Source: UBA11872 sp965198285 (lineage in GTDB: Bacteria > Chloroflexota > UBA11872). Taken from it: DNA of 64,000 bases. The translations under genes were made by a program, and so were the position numbers. Each line of letters begins with the position of its first letter. The stretch's first letter is position 1. The DNA lies in contig OZ240251.1 of NCBI GenBank assembly GCA_965198285.1, positions 3,720,001-3,784,000 on the forward strand. Reading direction: 5' to 3'. The notes under the pieces were generated by a model. The model was not told the origin of the DNA, made no database searches, and was given only the letters and a program-made list of their open reading frames with translations. Of the stretch, positions 17,828-26,424 are shown in pieces.

Positions 17828-20292
17828 TGGGCGGCGCTTGCGATCAGGTGCTCGATCTCGTCGGCCAGCGACGCGGCGGCAACCGGCCCCTCGCCCTCAG
17901 CCATCACGCGGAACACGGGCCGGTCGTCGTCGGGCACCACCACCGCCCGTGTGCTGCCGCCGCCGAAGACGACTCCGTCGATCTCGCCCTCGTCGCTGCG
18001 GTCGGGATGTGAGTTCAGCACACGCATGAGCTGCGCTCGTCGCTCCCAGGCCACCGAGACCTCGCGCTGCGCCAGCGTGAACGCCGGCAGCGAGCTCACG
18101 CGGGCCGAAAGCGACAATTCGTTCACCGCCTGCGCGCTGATCAAGTGTACGAGCGTCGCCATGGCGTCCGGCCCCGGGTGCAAAATCGGAAACGCCAGGG
18201 CGTTGCGGCCATTCGCCGCCACCACCGCTTGCTCGCGGTCGCTCACCTGCATCATGTTCGCCACGTTCGCCTGCGTACGGATGGGCGTAAAGCCGAGGCC
18301 GCTCGCATAGGCCGTCAGGCTGTTGGGCACGGTGAACGGCGCGGCCAGCGGACCGACAATCCCGCGCGCCCGCAGCCCGTCCAGCACCAGCGCGATAACC
18401 GCCAGGCTGTCAATTGCGCTTCCCTGCTCGTCCACGAGCCAGATGCGGTTGCCGTCCGGACCGACGACCGCGCCGAACGTCGCGCCCACCGCCGTAACGA
18501 TCCGCCCCAACCGGGCCAGCCGCTCCGCGATCGCCATCCCGCCGGATCCCACGTCCACCGGCGAGGCGTCCACGGCGGTGTCGCGCACGCCCAGGCGGGT
18601 CAGCACGCTCAGCAGCGTCTCGCCACACGTCCCGTCGCTGTAATCCACCACCACACCCACGTGCCGGTGTGTCACCTCGGAATTGGCCACCACGCGCAGG
18701 AGCGCTTCCTGGTACGCCTCAACGGCGGACGCCACCGTAATTTCGGCAATCGACGCCGAGCCGACGCGCCTGAAGTCCTCGCGCATGAACGTGGCTTCAA
18801 TCTTGCGCTGGTCGGTCGGCCGGATGTCCACGCCTCGCGAGTTGGTAAACCTCACCTCAACCGCCGCCGCGTCATACGGGGACGTACGCACGTGCGCGGC
18901 ACCCTCGGCCTCAAACCGCGCGCACGAGAACCGCCCGACCGGGAACGGCGTGGCCCCGATGTCGATGACACGCACGCCCACCGAGGCCAGACCCGCCATG
19001 AGCGCCCGCTTCACCATGCGCGCGGGTCGCGTCTGGTCGCGATTCGCCACGATGGACGACCCCACGGGCAGCGTGCTGCCCCAGGCCGCCCCCAGCCGCG
19101 CCGCGAACTCGGGCGTGAGTTCAAAATTCGCGAGCCCGGCCACGCCGCCGTGCGTGAAGATCGTCCGTCGAGCTTGCGGCGCGTGAATCAGGCTCCGATC
19201 CACGACCACGCCTTCGTCCACGAACTTGCGCGGCCAGATGCGCACGCCGGGTCGAACCGACGATCCGTCAGCCAGCGTGCTGCGGTCGCCGATCACGGCG
19301 TCTTCTCCAATGGTCACGCCGCGGCCAACGTTGGCGTGCCGCGCCACGATGCACCGCTCCAGGCTGGCCCCGACGCCGACCACGACATTCCCGCTGATCA
19401 CGGCGTGGCTGATTTCGGCTCGCTCGGCGATCAAGGTATTATCGCCTATCACCGTGGGGCCGTCGATCACCGCGTGGGCATGCACTTCGCTCCCGCGCCC
19501 CACGTAGACGGGACCCCGCATTCGCACCGTGGGGTCGACGCGTGCAGTGGGATCCACAGTGGGAGCGTCCGAACGGTAGGTCGGCCCCCCGTTCGTGCGG
19601 ACGCGGCCCGACACAAGGTCGGCGTTCGCGGCCCGATAGGCGTCCAGCGTGCCGATGTCCGTCCAGTAGCCGTCCGCAATGTGGCCGAAGAGCGGACGTC
19701 CGCCGGCCAGCATGCCCGGAAAGACATCCATCGAGAAGTCGACCTCCTGTCCCGCCGGAATGAGATCGAAGACGGCCGGATCCAGCATGTAGATGCCGGT
19801 GTTCGCGGCGTCGCTCAGCACCTCGCCCCACGACGGCTTTTCCTGGAACCGCACGATCCGTCCATCGTCCTCGGTTACGACTACGCCGTATTCCAGCGGA
19901 TTGGGAACGCGGGCCAGGAGCAGCGTGGCTTGGGAACCGCAAGCCTCGTGCGCGGTAGCCAGGGCCGTCAGATCCACGTCGGTCAACGCATCGCCCGAGA
20001 TCACGAGGAATGGCTCGGTCAACTGCTCGCGCGCCAGCGCCACGCTGCCGGCGGTGCCCAGCGGCTCGTCCTCGTAGGTGTAGGTGATCCGCAGCTCGAA
20101 ATCCTCACCCGACTGGAAGTAATCCTCAATCGTCGAGCCCAGGTAGTGCAGCGTCACGATCACGTCGGTGAAGCCGTGCGCCCGCAGCAGCCGCAGGATG
20201 TGCTCCATGACCGGCGCGTCGCCCAACATCGCCATCGGTTTGGGGCGCTCAATGGTCAGCGGTCGCAGCCGGGAGCCTTCGCCTCCGGCCAT
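17824..20292 (-). CDS. mannose-1-phosphate guanylyltransferase / phosphohexomutase-like fusion
   Basis: 822-residue three-part protein. Residues 1-230 form a nucleotidyltransferase domain (GGEGSRLRPLT, RPKPM, NTGIYML); about 245-360 are hexapeptide repeats of a left-handed beta helix; about 375-820 resemble phosphomannomutase. In the last part the catalytic serine loop (TASHNP in true mutases) reads VRTSPYDAAAVEV, as in the degenerate mutase domain of the cyanobacterial-type MPG1 fusion family, so it is probably not a mutase. GDP-mannose synthesis is the best guess. The first ATG falls inside the nucleotide-binding strand (HAVVM-AGGEG): the true start may be a non-standard codon about seven codons upstream (ATC at 20311-20313), with a stop at 20347. 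It is coupled to the DUF971 gene. Confidence 0.85.
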   Translation of the reverse strand: MAGGEGSRLRPLTIERPKPMAMLGDAPVMEHILRLLRAHGFTDVIVTLHYLGSTIEDYFQSGEDFELRITYTYEDEPLGTAGSVALAREQLTEPFLVISGDALTDVDLTALATAHEACGSQATLLLARVPNPLEYGVVVTEDDGRIVRFQEKPSWGEVLSDAANTGIYMLDPAVFDLIPAGQEVDFSMDVFPGMLAGGRPLFGHIADGYWTDIGTLDAYRAANADLVSGRVRTNGGPTYRSDAPTVDPTARVDPTVRMRGPVYVGRGSEVHAHAVIDGPTVIGDNTLIAERAEISHAVISGNVVVGVGASLERCIVARHANVGRGVTIGEDAVIGDRSTLADGSSVRPGVRIWPRKFVDEGVVVDRSLIHAPQARRTIFTHGGVAGLANFELTPEFAARLGAAWGSTLPVGSSIVANRDQTRPARMVKRALMAGLASVGVRVIDIGATPFPVGRFSCARFEAEGAAHVRTSPYDAAAVEVRFTNSRGVDIRPTDQRKIEATFMREDFRRVGSASIAEITVASAVEAYQEALLRVVANSEVTHRHVGVVVDYSDGTCGETLLSVLTRLGVRDTAVDASPVDVGSGGMAIAERLARLGRIVTAVGATFGAVVGPDGNRIWLVDEQGSAIDSLAVIALVLDGLRARGIVGPLAAPFTVPNSLTAYASGLGFTPIRTQANVANMMQVSDREQAVVAANGRNALAFPILHPGPDAMATLVHLISAQAVNELSLSARVSSLPAFTLAQREVSVAWERRAQLMRVLNSHPDRSDEGEIDGVVFGGGSTRAVVVPDDDRPVFRVMAEGEGPVAAASLADEIEHLIASAAQ

Positions 20293-20390
20293 GACTACGG
20301 CGTGTGTGAGGATTCGCTGGGTCGCCGCGTGGGTCGCGTTGTCAGTCTACGGTCGGTCAGTTCCGTGTCAACGCCGATGCTAGGCTCGCC

Positions 20391-20430
20391 CGCGACCGCG
20401 ACCGCGACCGCGACCGCGACCGCGACCGCG
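20391..20430. repeat. hexanucleotide tandem repeat (CGCGAC)6.7
   Basis: Forty bases made of 6.7 perfect copies of CGCGAC lie between the divergent nucleotidyltransferase-hexomutase and GT2 genes, ending 25 bp before the GT2 start. Being outside both coding regions, copy-number changes would alter promoter spacing or leader length rather than reading frame. Confidence 0.9.
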
Positions 20431-20455
20431 GCCTGCCGGCCGCCGCGCCTTCCTC

Positions 20456-21160
20456 ATGCCGCCTGACAACGCGCCCACGATCGCCGTGATCGTGCCCACA
20501 TTCAACGAGCGCGGAAACCCTGGCCCGCTGGTGGAGCAGGTAACCGCCGCGCTTGGCAGCGTGCCGTTTCGCATCGTGTTTTCCGACGACAGCACCGACC
20601 GCACCACCCGTGAGATCGATGACCTGGCCCGCGCCAACCCCACCGTCAGCCTGAACCACAGCCCAACCCGGCGCGGGCTCGCGTGCGCCGTGGTGGAAGC
20701 CCTGGATGACCGGACCGAGGACAAGGTGGTCGTGATGGACGGCGACCTGCAGCACCCGCCCAGAATCGTTCCCCAGCTCATCGCCGCGCTGGACGCCGGC
20801 GCTGACATCGCCGTCGCCAGCCGCTACGCGCCCGGAGGACATGAATTGGGGCTCAGCGGACCGTTGCGGCGGCTGGTCAGCCGCGAGTCCTCGCGCGTCG
20901 CTCGCGTCATGCTGCCGGCGGCCCGGCGCACCTCCGACCCGCTCAGCGGCTTCTTCGCGTTTCGTCGCGCGATCCTCGCCGGCGCAACGCTGCAGCCAGT
21001 TGGCTTCAAAATCCTGCTCGAAGTCCTGGTCCGCAGCGATGCCCGCCGCGTGGTTGACGTGCCGTACACGTTCGACCGGCGCTTGCGCGCCGCCAGCAAG
21101 GCTTCAACGCTGGAGGGCGTGCGCTTTCTGCGCCACCTGCTGCGGCTGCGCGTGAGCTAG
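20456..21160 (+). CDS. GT2 glycosyltransferase, dolichol-phosphate mannosyltransferase-like
   Basis: 234-residue cytoplasmic GT-A enzyme, likely transferring a sugar from an NDP donor to polyprenyl phosphate. IVPTFNERGN, FSDDSTDRT, the metal-binding VVMDGDLQHPP and DPLSGFFAFRR are the family signatures. There is no C-terminal membrane anchor, so the Dpm1-like soluble form is expected. It is divergent from the GDP-mannose-type nucleotidyltransferase, which could supply its donor. The 3' end shares the 4-bp CTAG with the convergent phosphorylase gene. Confidence 0.88.
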   Translation: MPPDNAPTIAVIVPTFNERGNPGPLVEQVTAALGSVPFRIVFSDDSTDRTTREIDDLARANPTVSLNHSPTRRGLACAVVEALDDRTEDKVVVMDGDLQHPPRIVPQLIAALDAGADIAVASRYAPGGHELGLSGPLRRLVSRESSRVARVMLPAARRTSDPLSGFFAFRRAILAGATLQPVGFKILLEVLVRSDARRVVDVPYTFDRRLRAASKASTLEGVRFLRHLLRLRVS

Positions 21161-21984
21161 CCCGAGCCGAGGCTCGCCACAACCGCCGCCAGAGCCGCGC
21201 CCACCCGTGGCGCCGCGGCAGACGCCGCATCCACGACCGCCGTATGGCCCTCGTCCGCCACCTCGGCGGTCCCGGCCACGTTCGTGATCGTTGCCACGGC
21301 CGCCACGGTTGCCCCGGCGTGGCGCGCGACCACCGCTTCAGGCGCCGTGGACATCCCCACCGCGTCGGCCCCCAGCTGACGCAGCAGCGCCGTTTCCGCC
21401 GGCGTCTCGTACGACGGACCGGCAACCATGTCGTAGACCCCCTCGCGCACGGTCAGACTGGCCTGCGCCAGCGTCCTGCACAGGGCGGCGCGCAGCGCCG
21501 GGTCGTAGGCGCCGGCCAGCGTGGGAAACCGCTCGCCGCGCGGATCGTTCGGCCCAAGCAACGGATGGTGGCCCGCCAGTCCGGGCAAGAACAAGTGGTC
21601 GGAAATCACCATCGCGTCGCCCGGCCGGTATTCCAGGTTGAGCGCGCCGGCCGCATTTGTCAGCAGCAGGTGCGTGACGCCCGCATCCAGCAGCACCCGC
21701 ACGAACGTGGCGATCGGCTGCATGTCGCCGTGCTCGTAAAAGTGCGGACGACCCTGACATACCCACACCGGCACGCCGCCCGCGGCCGCCAGACGCAGGC
21801 GGCCCGGGTGCCCCACAACCGTAGCCCTGGGCAACCCGGGCACCTCGCCGTAGTCCAGGGCCCGGCGCACCTGGAAGGCATCCGCAAGCCCTGACAGGCC
21901 GCTGCCGCTGACGATCGCCCAGCGAGGCGGACTGCCGCCGGCGGCCGCACGCAGAACCTGGGCGCCGCGAGCGGCTTCGGTCAC
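21157..21984 (-). CDS. purine nucleoside phosphorylase (PNP, trimeric type)
   Basis: 275-residue phosphorylase that splits purine nucleosides to free base plus (deoxy)ribose-1-phosphate. Family motifs: SGSGLSGLADAF near the N-terminus, HFYEHGD, LTNAAGALN, the signature GPSYETPAE and GMSTAPEAVVARH. The pattern fits the low-molecular-mass (trimeric) PNP/MTAP family rather than hexameric DeoD. The GTG start overlaps the stop of the Xer recombinase gene by 4 bp (GTGA), giving translational coupling between two functionally unrelated genes. Confidence 0.9.
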   Translation of the reverse strand: MTEAARGAQVLRAAAGGSPPRWAIVSGSGLSGLADAFQVRRALDYGEVPGLPRATVVGHPGRLRLAAAGGVPVWVCQGRPHFYEHGDMQPIATFVRVLLDAGVTHLLLTNAAGALNLEYRPGDAMVISDHLFLPGLAGHHPLLGPNDPRGERFPTLAGAYDPALRAALCRTLAQASLTVREGVYDMVAGPSYETPAETALLRQLGADAVGMSTAPEAVVARHAGATVAAVATITNVAGTAEVADEGHTAVVDAASAAAPRVGAALAAVVASLGSG

Positions 21985-22874
21985 GCCGGGCGTCCGGCTC
22001 CCGAACCGCCCGGCGCCTGGGATCGAGTCTCCCGCGCCAGTTCGGCGTAGACCTGCGTGGTCGCCGGGCTGGCATGACCCAGCAACTTCTGGACCTCGCG
22101 CACGCTGCTGTCGCCCTGCAGGCGATGCGCGGCGAACGAGTGCCGCAAGGTGTGCGGCGTAATGGGCGTCTGGATGTTCGAGCGCCGCGCATAGGCCTTC
22201 ACGATCAGCCAGAACCCCTGGCGGGTCAGTCGGTTGCCGCGATGGTTCAGAAACACCGCCGGCTCGTCGATCCGGCGAAGCAGCTTTTCGCGACCGTTGG
22301 TCAGGTAGGCCTGCAGCGCCTCCGCGGACCGCTCCGTCAGCGGCACGGTGCGCGCGCTGGCGCCGTCCCGCCCCAGCACAATCTCCCGCGCCCAGCAATC
22401 CACGTCGTCCACGTCCAGCCCCACCAGTTCGGACACGCGCATCCCGGTGGCGTACAGGGCTTCCAACATCGCGCGGTCACGCATTCGCTCGGGCGTGGAG
22501 GCGTCCGCCGCCTCTGCCAGCAGGCGCTCGACCTCCGCGGTCGAAATGATTCGCGGACGCCGCCGTGCAACCCGGGCGCCGTCCAGTCCAACGGTGGGAT
22601 CGGCGGGGACAGCTTCGACCGATCGCAGGTAGCGATAGAGGGCCTTCACGGCCGCCAGCTTGCGCGCCCGCGAGCTCTGACGGTACTCGCGCTGAACCAG
22701 GTCGGTCATAAACTCGCGCACAACGCGCGCCGGAATGTCCCAGCCGCTGTGCCCGGCCTTGCGTACGAACGTCTCAAACTGCCGCAGGTCACTCCGATAC
22801 GCAGCCAGCGTGTTCTTGGCAAGGCCGCGCTCGGTTTGCAGGTGCTGGACGAAATCGTCCACGGTGACGCGCAT
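21981..22874 (-). CDS. tyrosine recombinase XerC/XerD family
   Basis: 297-residue site-specific recombinase with the two-domain Xer layout: an N-terminal SAM-like core-binding domain (DFVQHLQTERGLAKNTLAAY) and a catalytic domain with Arg in ATGMRVSELVGLDVDD, HTLRHSFAAH, and the nucleophile Tyr in HASPATTQVYAEL. The length and clean Xer pattern favour chromosome-dimer resolution over a phage integrase. XerC and XerD cannot be told apart here. The ATG at 22874 is preferred over an upstream GTG. It lies upstream of and overlaps the phosphorylase gene. Confidence 0.92.
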   Translation of the reverse strand: MRVTVDDFVQHLQTERGLAKNTLAAYRSDLRQFETFVRKAGHSGWDIPARVVREFMTDLVQREYRQSSRARKLAAVKALYRYLRSVEAVPADPTVGLDGARVARRRPRIISTAEVERLLAEAADASTPERMRDRAMLEALYATGMRVSELVGLDVDDVDCWAREIVLGRDGASARTVPLTERSAEALQAYLTNGREKLLRRIDEPAVFLNHRGNRLTRQGFWLIVKAYARRSNIQTPITPHTLRHSFAAHRLQGDSSVREVQKLLGHASPATTQVYAELARETRSQAPGGSGAGRPA

Positions 22875-23060
22875 CAGTGGCACAGGTGAGTAACAAGCAT
22901 TCGAACGTCGTACTCCCTGGCGACGGATCGCGCACTGCTTGCTTTCGAGCGCGCCCCGCCACGCTCACCGAGCGGATGGGGACCGTTATGTTAACACGAG
23001 AACCCGGCGAAACCCGCCCGCTGGCCTAGACTCAGACGACACTTTCGAGAGTTCTCTGGC

Positions 23061-24314
23061 ATGCGCGTAGATCTAGCCTACGGCGACGGCGTCCTGCCGG
23101 TCGACCTGGACATGGACGCGGACGTCATTGAGCCGCGCGACCCGCCGCGCGTTGCCAGTCCGGGCCAGGCGCTGCGCAGAGCCCTGCGCCGCCCCATCGG
23201 CAGTCCGCCGTTGGCAGACCTGGTTCCTCCAGACAGTTCGATCGTGGTCGTCATGAGCGACAGCACTCGGCCCGCGCCGAACCGCCTCATGCTCGAAGCG
23301 CTACTGGCCGAACTCGGCGGCGAGGCTGCCGCCCGCATCGATGTGCTCGTAGCCACCGGCCTGCATCGACCCACGCGCGACGACGAACTCGACCGCATGC
23401 TTGGCCCGGAGCTGCGGCGGACCCTCCGCATCAGCAACCACGACGCCCACGACTCGACGTGTCTTCGCGAGATCGGCCGAACCTCGTCCGGACGGCCCAT
23501 CGTCATCAACCGCCGCTACCTGGACGCCGACGTTCGCATCACCCTCGGCCTGATCGAGCCGCACTTCTTCGCCGGCTTCAGCGGCGGGGCCAAACTCGTC
23601 CTGCCCGGTGTGGCGGGCGAAGCCAGCATCCTGCGTAACCACGACGCCGAGATGATCGGCCACCCCAGCGCCGGCTGGGGCACGCTGGCCGGCAACCCGA
23701 TCCACCGCGAGCAGCGCGAAGCGGCACGGTTGGCCGGCTGTGAGTTCAGCCTCAACGTCACCATCGCGGGCGACGGCGCCATCACCGGGATTTTTGCCGG
23801 CGCGCTGGAGGCCGTGCACGACGCCGGCTGTCAGGCGGCGCTCCAGGCCGCAATGCAGCCCGTTGATCGGGCCTACGACGTCGTCGTCACCACCAACGGC
23901 GGCCATCCGCTGGACCTCAACCTGTACCAGGCCGTCAAGGGGATGGACGCGGCGGCCCAGATCGTGCGTCCCGGCGGCCACATCGTCATGGCCGCCGAAT
24001 GTCGCGAAGGCGCCGGACACGGCGACTTTGTTCACATCCTGCGGGAACACAAGACGCCGCGTTCGATGGTCCAGGCCATTCAGGAGGCGCCGCGGGTCCG
24101 CGGTGACCAGTGGCAAAACCAGATTTTCGGGCGCGTGTTGGACAACGCCACCGTGCATTTGCGCGCCGACGGGCTGACCGACGATGAGGTCCGGGCTGCC
24201 CACTGCGTTCCGTGCCCGGACGTGGCCCGGCGAACCCGCGAACTCGTTGGCGCTTCGGGCCGCGCCTGCGTTCTCCCCCGCGGCCCCTTCACAATTCCGT
24301 ACATCGCCGCCTGA
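23061..24314 (+). CDS. larA: LarA-type nickel-pincer racemase
   Basis: 417-residue enzyme of the lactate racemase family, which racemises or epimerises 2-hydroxyacids with a nickel-pincer nucleotide. Residues equivalent to the Lactobacillus enzyme's catalytic and cofactor positions are all present: His102 and His168, the cofactor-bearing Lys178 in GGAKLVLPG, nickel ligand His194, and Gln290 and Lys293 in YQAVKGMD. The first four keep the same spacing as in LarA (His108, His174, Lys184, His200). LarB, LarC and LarE, which make the cofactor, are not in this window. Family members act on other substrates too (malate, sugar acids), so lactate is not certain. It is divergent from the Xer gene. Confidence 0.92.
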   Translation: MRVDLAYGDGVLPVDLDMDADVIEPRDPPRVASPGQALRRALRRPIGSPPLADLVPPDSSIVVVMSDSTRPAPNRLMLEALLAELGGEAAARIDVLVATGLHRPTRDDELDRMLGPELRRTLRISNHDAHDSTCLREIGRTSSGRPIVINRRYLDADVRITLGLIEPHFFAGFSGGAKLVLPGVAGEASILRNHDAEMIGHPSAGWGTLAGNPIHREQREAARLAGCEFSLNVTIAGDGAITGIFAGALEAVHDAGCQAALQAAMQPVDRAYDVVVTTNGGHPLDLNLYQAVKGMDAAAQIVRPGGHIVMAAECREGAGHGDFVHILREHKTPRSMVQAIQEAPRVRGDQWQNQIFGRVLDNATVHLRADGLTDDEVRAAHCVPCPDVARRTRELVGASGRACVLPRGPFTIPYIAA

Positions 24315-24437
24315 TCGCTGGCGATAGCCGTCGCCGCGCCGATCCGCTCCGGCACACCCGGGCCCGCAGACGCGGCCGAGGCAACCTCAGTAGACTCACA
24401 AGCACGGCCGGACAGCCGCGGCGGAGGGTTTGATCAC

Positions 24438-24650
24438 GTGGACAGCACGTCAGCGAACGGCGACCACCAGCATGAGCACGTGTTTCAAGAGGTCTACCTG
24501 AGCGACGCCGTGGCCATCTCCGAGGAAACCACCCACGGCACGGTCACGCTGGAACTCTTCGACCGCGGCCTCGTGATGCACATGGATAAGGACGAGGGCC
24601 TGGAACTGGCCCGGGCCTTCACTGCGCTGGCGCGTTACCTCGAAGACTAG
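24438..24650 (+). CDS. small acidic protein of unknown function
   Basis: 70-residue protein I do not recognise. It starts with GTG, and GGAGG lies about ten bases upstream, so it is probably translated. The sequence reads as a compact mixed alpha/beta fold: two short strands (HGTVTLELFDRGLVMHM) followed by a helix (DEGLELARAFTALARYLED), with an acidic, His-rich N-terminus. No cysteines, no signal peptide. It lies downstream of larA and its stop shares CTAG with the convergent amidohydrolase. Confidence 0.7.
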   Translation: MDSTSANGDHQHEHVFQEVYLSDAVAISEETTHGTVTLELFDRGLVMHMDKDEGLELARAFTALARYLED

Positions 24651-25897
24651 TTCGACGCGTTAAAGTCGCCGGTCATCGGCCGCGACGAGATTCCGACCGG
24701 CAATTCCTCTGACGGCCCGAGCTCCGCGGGATCCAGGCGAACCCCCGCTCGGAACGTGTGCGTGGCGCGCAACTGCCGGTCCCACATTCGTTCCTCGCCG
24801 GTGCAATCCACCAGGGTGACCGGTCCCTCGTCGACTGCCAGCACCGCAACATCGGCCTCGGCGCCCACGCGCAATGTGCCGGCGTCCAGTCCCAGCTTCT
24901 TAGCGGGCCGCAGCGTACAGCGCGTCACGATGTCCTCCAGCGGCATACCCAGCAGCCAGAACTTGGTCATCACGTTCGGCAGATTGAACGCGGGACCGTG
25001 CACGCACCCGCGGTGCAGATCCGAGCTGATGTAGTCCGGCGGAAACCCTGAATCCAGCGCGGTCCGCGCCGTGTTCCATCCGAAGCTGCTCTTGCCGTGA
25101 CCGATGTCGAACTCGATCCCTCCAGCGCGCGCCTCAACGGCAGCCGGCAAGACGTTCTGTGACTCAATGTCCACCAGGCCTCCCGGCAGCGGCGTGTAGC
25201 TGTGCGTCACCACGTCGCCTGGCCGCAGTCGGGCCAGCACGTCGGGCATCGGTTCCGGGGTGTAGCCAATGTGGACCATCAGCCAGACTCCGGCTCGTTC
25301 GGCGGCTTCCACTGCGGCGTCCAGCGCGGCCTTGGCCTGGTCGCCTTCGCCCACGATCACGTCCGAGTAGCGAATCTTCACGCCCGTTGCGATGTCCCGG
25401 TTCTCCTCGATCGCGCGAACCGTCCCTTCGATGTCGACATAGCGCGGGTCGCGCAACTCGCCCAGGTGCGTCACCAGACCTGCCGTGCAGATGTGCACCA
25501 GCGCCCGAATGCGCGTGCGCGACGGCTCGATCACATAGCGACGAAGCCCCGGCAGCGTGATTGCCCCCGCGCTGCCCGTGTCGAGGAACGACGTCGTCCC
25601 GCCCGCGGCGCCAATCTTGTCGGCTTCCAGGCCCCAGATCGTCGCGCCCCAGTACACGTGCACGTGAAAGTCGACCAACCCGGGCACGACATAGGCGCCG
25701 CGCGCGTCGACGACTTCGCCGGCCTCGCCGCGCAATTCGGATGCGACCGCCGCGATACGACCGTTGGCCACGCCAACGTCGGCCCGCACGGGTGGCCCCG
25801 CCTCGGGGTCGATCACGGTCCCGCCGCGAATCAGCAGGTCGTACGGTTTGGAGAGAGCTCTCGGCTCCTGGCTGAGCGTCACACTAGTTCCCCGCAT
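24647..25897 (-). CDS. amidohydrolase/deacetylase family metallohydrolase
   Basis: 416-residue TIM-barrel metal hydrolase of the dihydroorotase-like part of the amidohydrolase superfamily. The metal ligands appear in order: HVH in VDFHVHVYWG, a candidate carboxylated Lys in ATGVKIRYS, His in LMVHIGYTP, His in VVTHSYTP and the catalytic Asp in YISSDLHRG. N- and C-terminal beta-sandwich strands (DLLIRGGTVIDPEAG; LRVGAEADVAVLAV) are typical. Substrates are probably cyclic amides or N-acyl compounds; none can be named. ATG 25897 is chosen because the frame upstream lacks family sequence. Divergent from groES. Confidence 0.85.
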   Translation of the reverse strand: MRGTSVTLSQEPRALSKPYDLLIRGGTVIDPEAGPPVRADVGVANGRIAAVASELRGEAGEVVDARGAYVVPGLVDFHVHVYWGATIWGLEADKIGAAGGTTSFLDTGSAGAITLPGLRRYVIEPSRTRIRALVHICTAGLVTHLGELRDPRYVDIEGTVRAIEENRDIATGVKIRYSDVIVGEGDQAKAALDAAVEAAERAGVWLMVHIGYTPEPMPDVLARLRPGDVVTHSYTPLPGGLVDIESQNVLPAAVEARAGGIEFDIGHGKSSFGWNTARTALDSGFPPDYISSDLHRGCVHGPAFNLPNVMTKFWLLGMPLEDIVTRCTLRPAKKLGLDAGTLRVGAEADVAVLAVDEGPVTLVDCTGEERMWDRQLRATHTFRAGVRLDPAELGPSEELPVGISSRPMTGDFNASN

Positions 25898-26112
25898 GTG
25901 GGTGGTACGTGCGCAAGCCGCATCCGACAAATATCCGGTGCGGCGCGAGTGGCGGTAGGGTACCATCAGGCAGTCGATCGTCCGCGTCCGTCGCGACGCT
26001 GGCAACGGCATCGGCTATCATGTCGTGCTGCTGCCCCAGACGACTCGGCAGCTACCGCCCAACCACGACGCAGAGATTCAATCTGGCGTCGGACTGTCAC
26101 GGAGGAGATTGC

Positions 26113-26415
26113 ATGGCCACGGTTGCGACCAAGGTCAAGCCGCTTGGCGACCGCGTGTTGATTCAGCCGGAAGACCGCGAAACGACGACGGCGAGTGGAC
26201 TCGTGCTTCCTGATACGGCCAAGGAAAAGCCCCAGGAAGGCACCGTCATGGCTGTCGGCGCCGGTCGCGTGAACGACGACGGCGTGACGGTTGCGCTGGT
26301 AGTCAAAGAAGGGGACAAAGTCCTCTACGCCAAATACGCCGGGACTGAGCTGCGCTTGGACGATGAGGCCTACCTGATCGTCAGCGAGCGCGACGTCCTC
26401 GCCATCATCAGCTAG
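26113..26415 (+). CDS. groES: co-chaperonin GroES
   Basis: 100-residue cap of the GroEL chamber, of normal length. It has LGDRVLIQPE, the mobile loop TTTASGLVLPDTAKEKP and the C-terminal strand. A strong ribosome site (GGAGGAG) lies six bases before the ATG. It is 9 bp upstream of groEL and clearly one operon. I looked for a CIRCE element and for HspR (HAIR) sites upstream and saw neither; the -10-like TATCAT at 26016 has no good -35. Confidence 0.96.
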   Translation: MATVATKVKPLGDRVLIQPEDRETTTASGLVLPDTAKEKPQEGTVMAVGAGRVNDDGVTVALVVKEGDKVLYAKYAGTELRLDDEAYLIVSERDVLAIIS

Positions 26416-26424
26416 CGAGGCGTC

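Noticed and set aside
18145..20466. 773-codon plus-strand reading frame opposite the nucleotidyltransferase fusion
   Set aside because: Same reason: composition artefact; the minus-strand protein has clear domains.
21981..22874. Xer gene as a mobile-element integrase
   Set aside because: Length and motifs fit chromosomal XerC/D, and no prophage, cargo or attachment repeats lie nearby.
25898..26112. CIRCE or HAIR element upstream of groES
   Set aside because: No TTAGCACTC-N9-GAGTGCTAA or CTTGAG/CTCAAG pair found in this region by eye.
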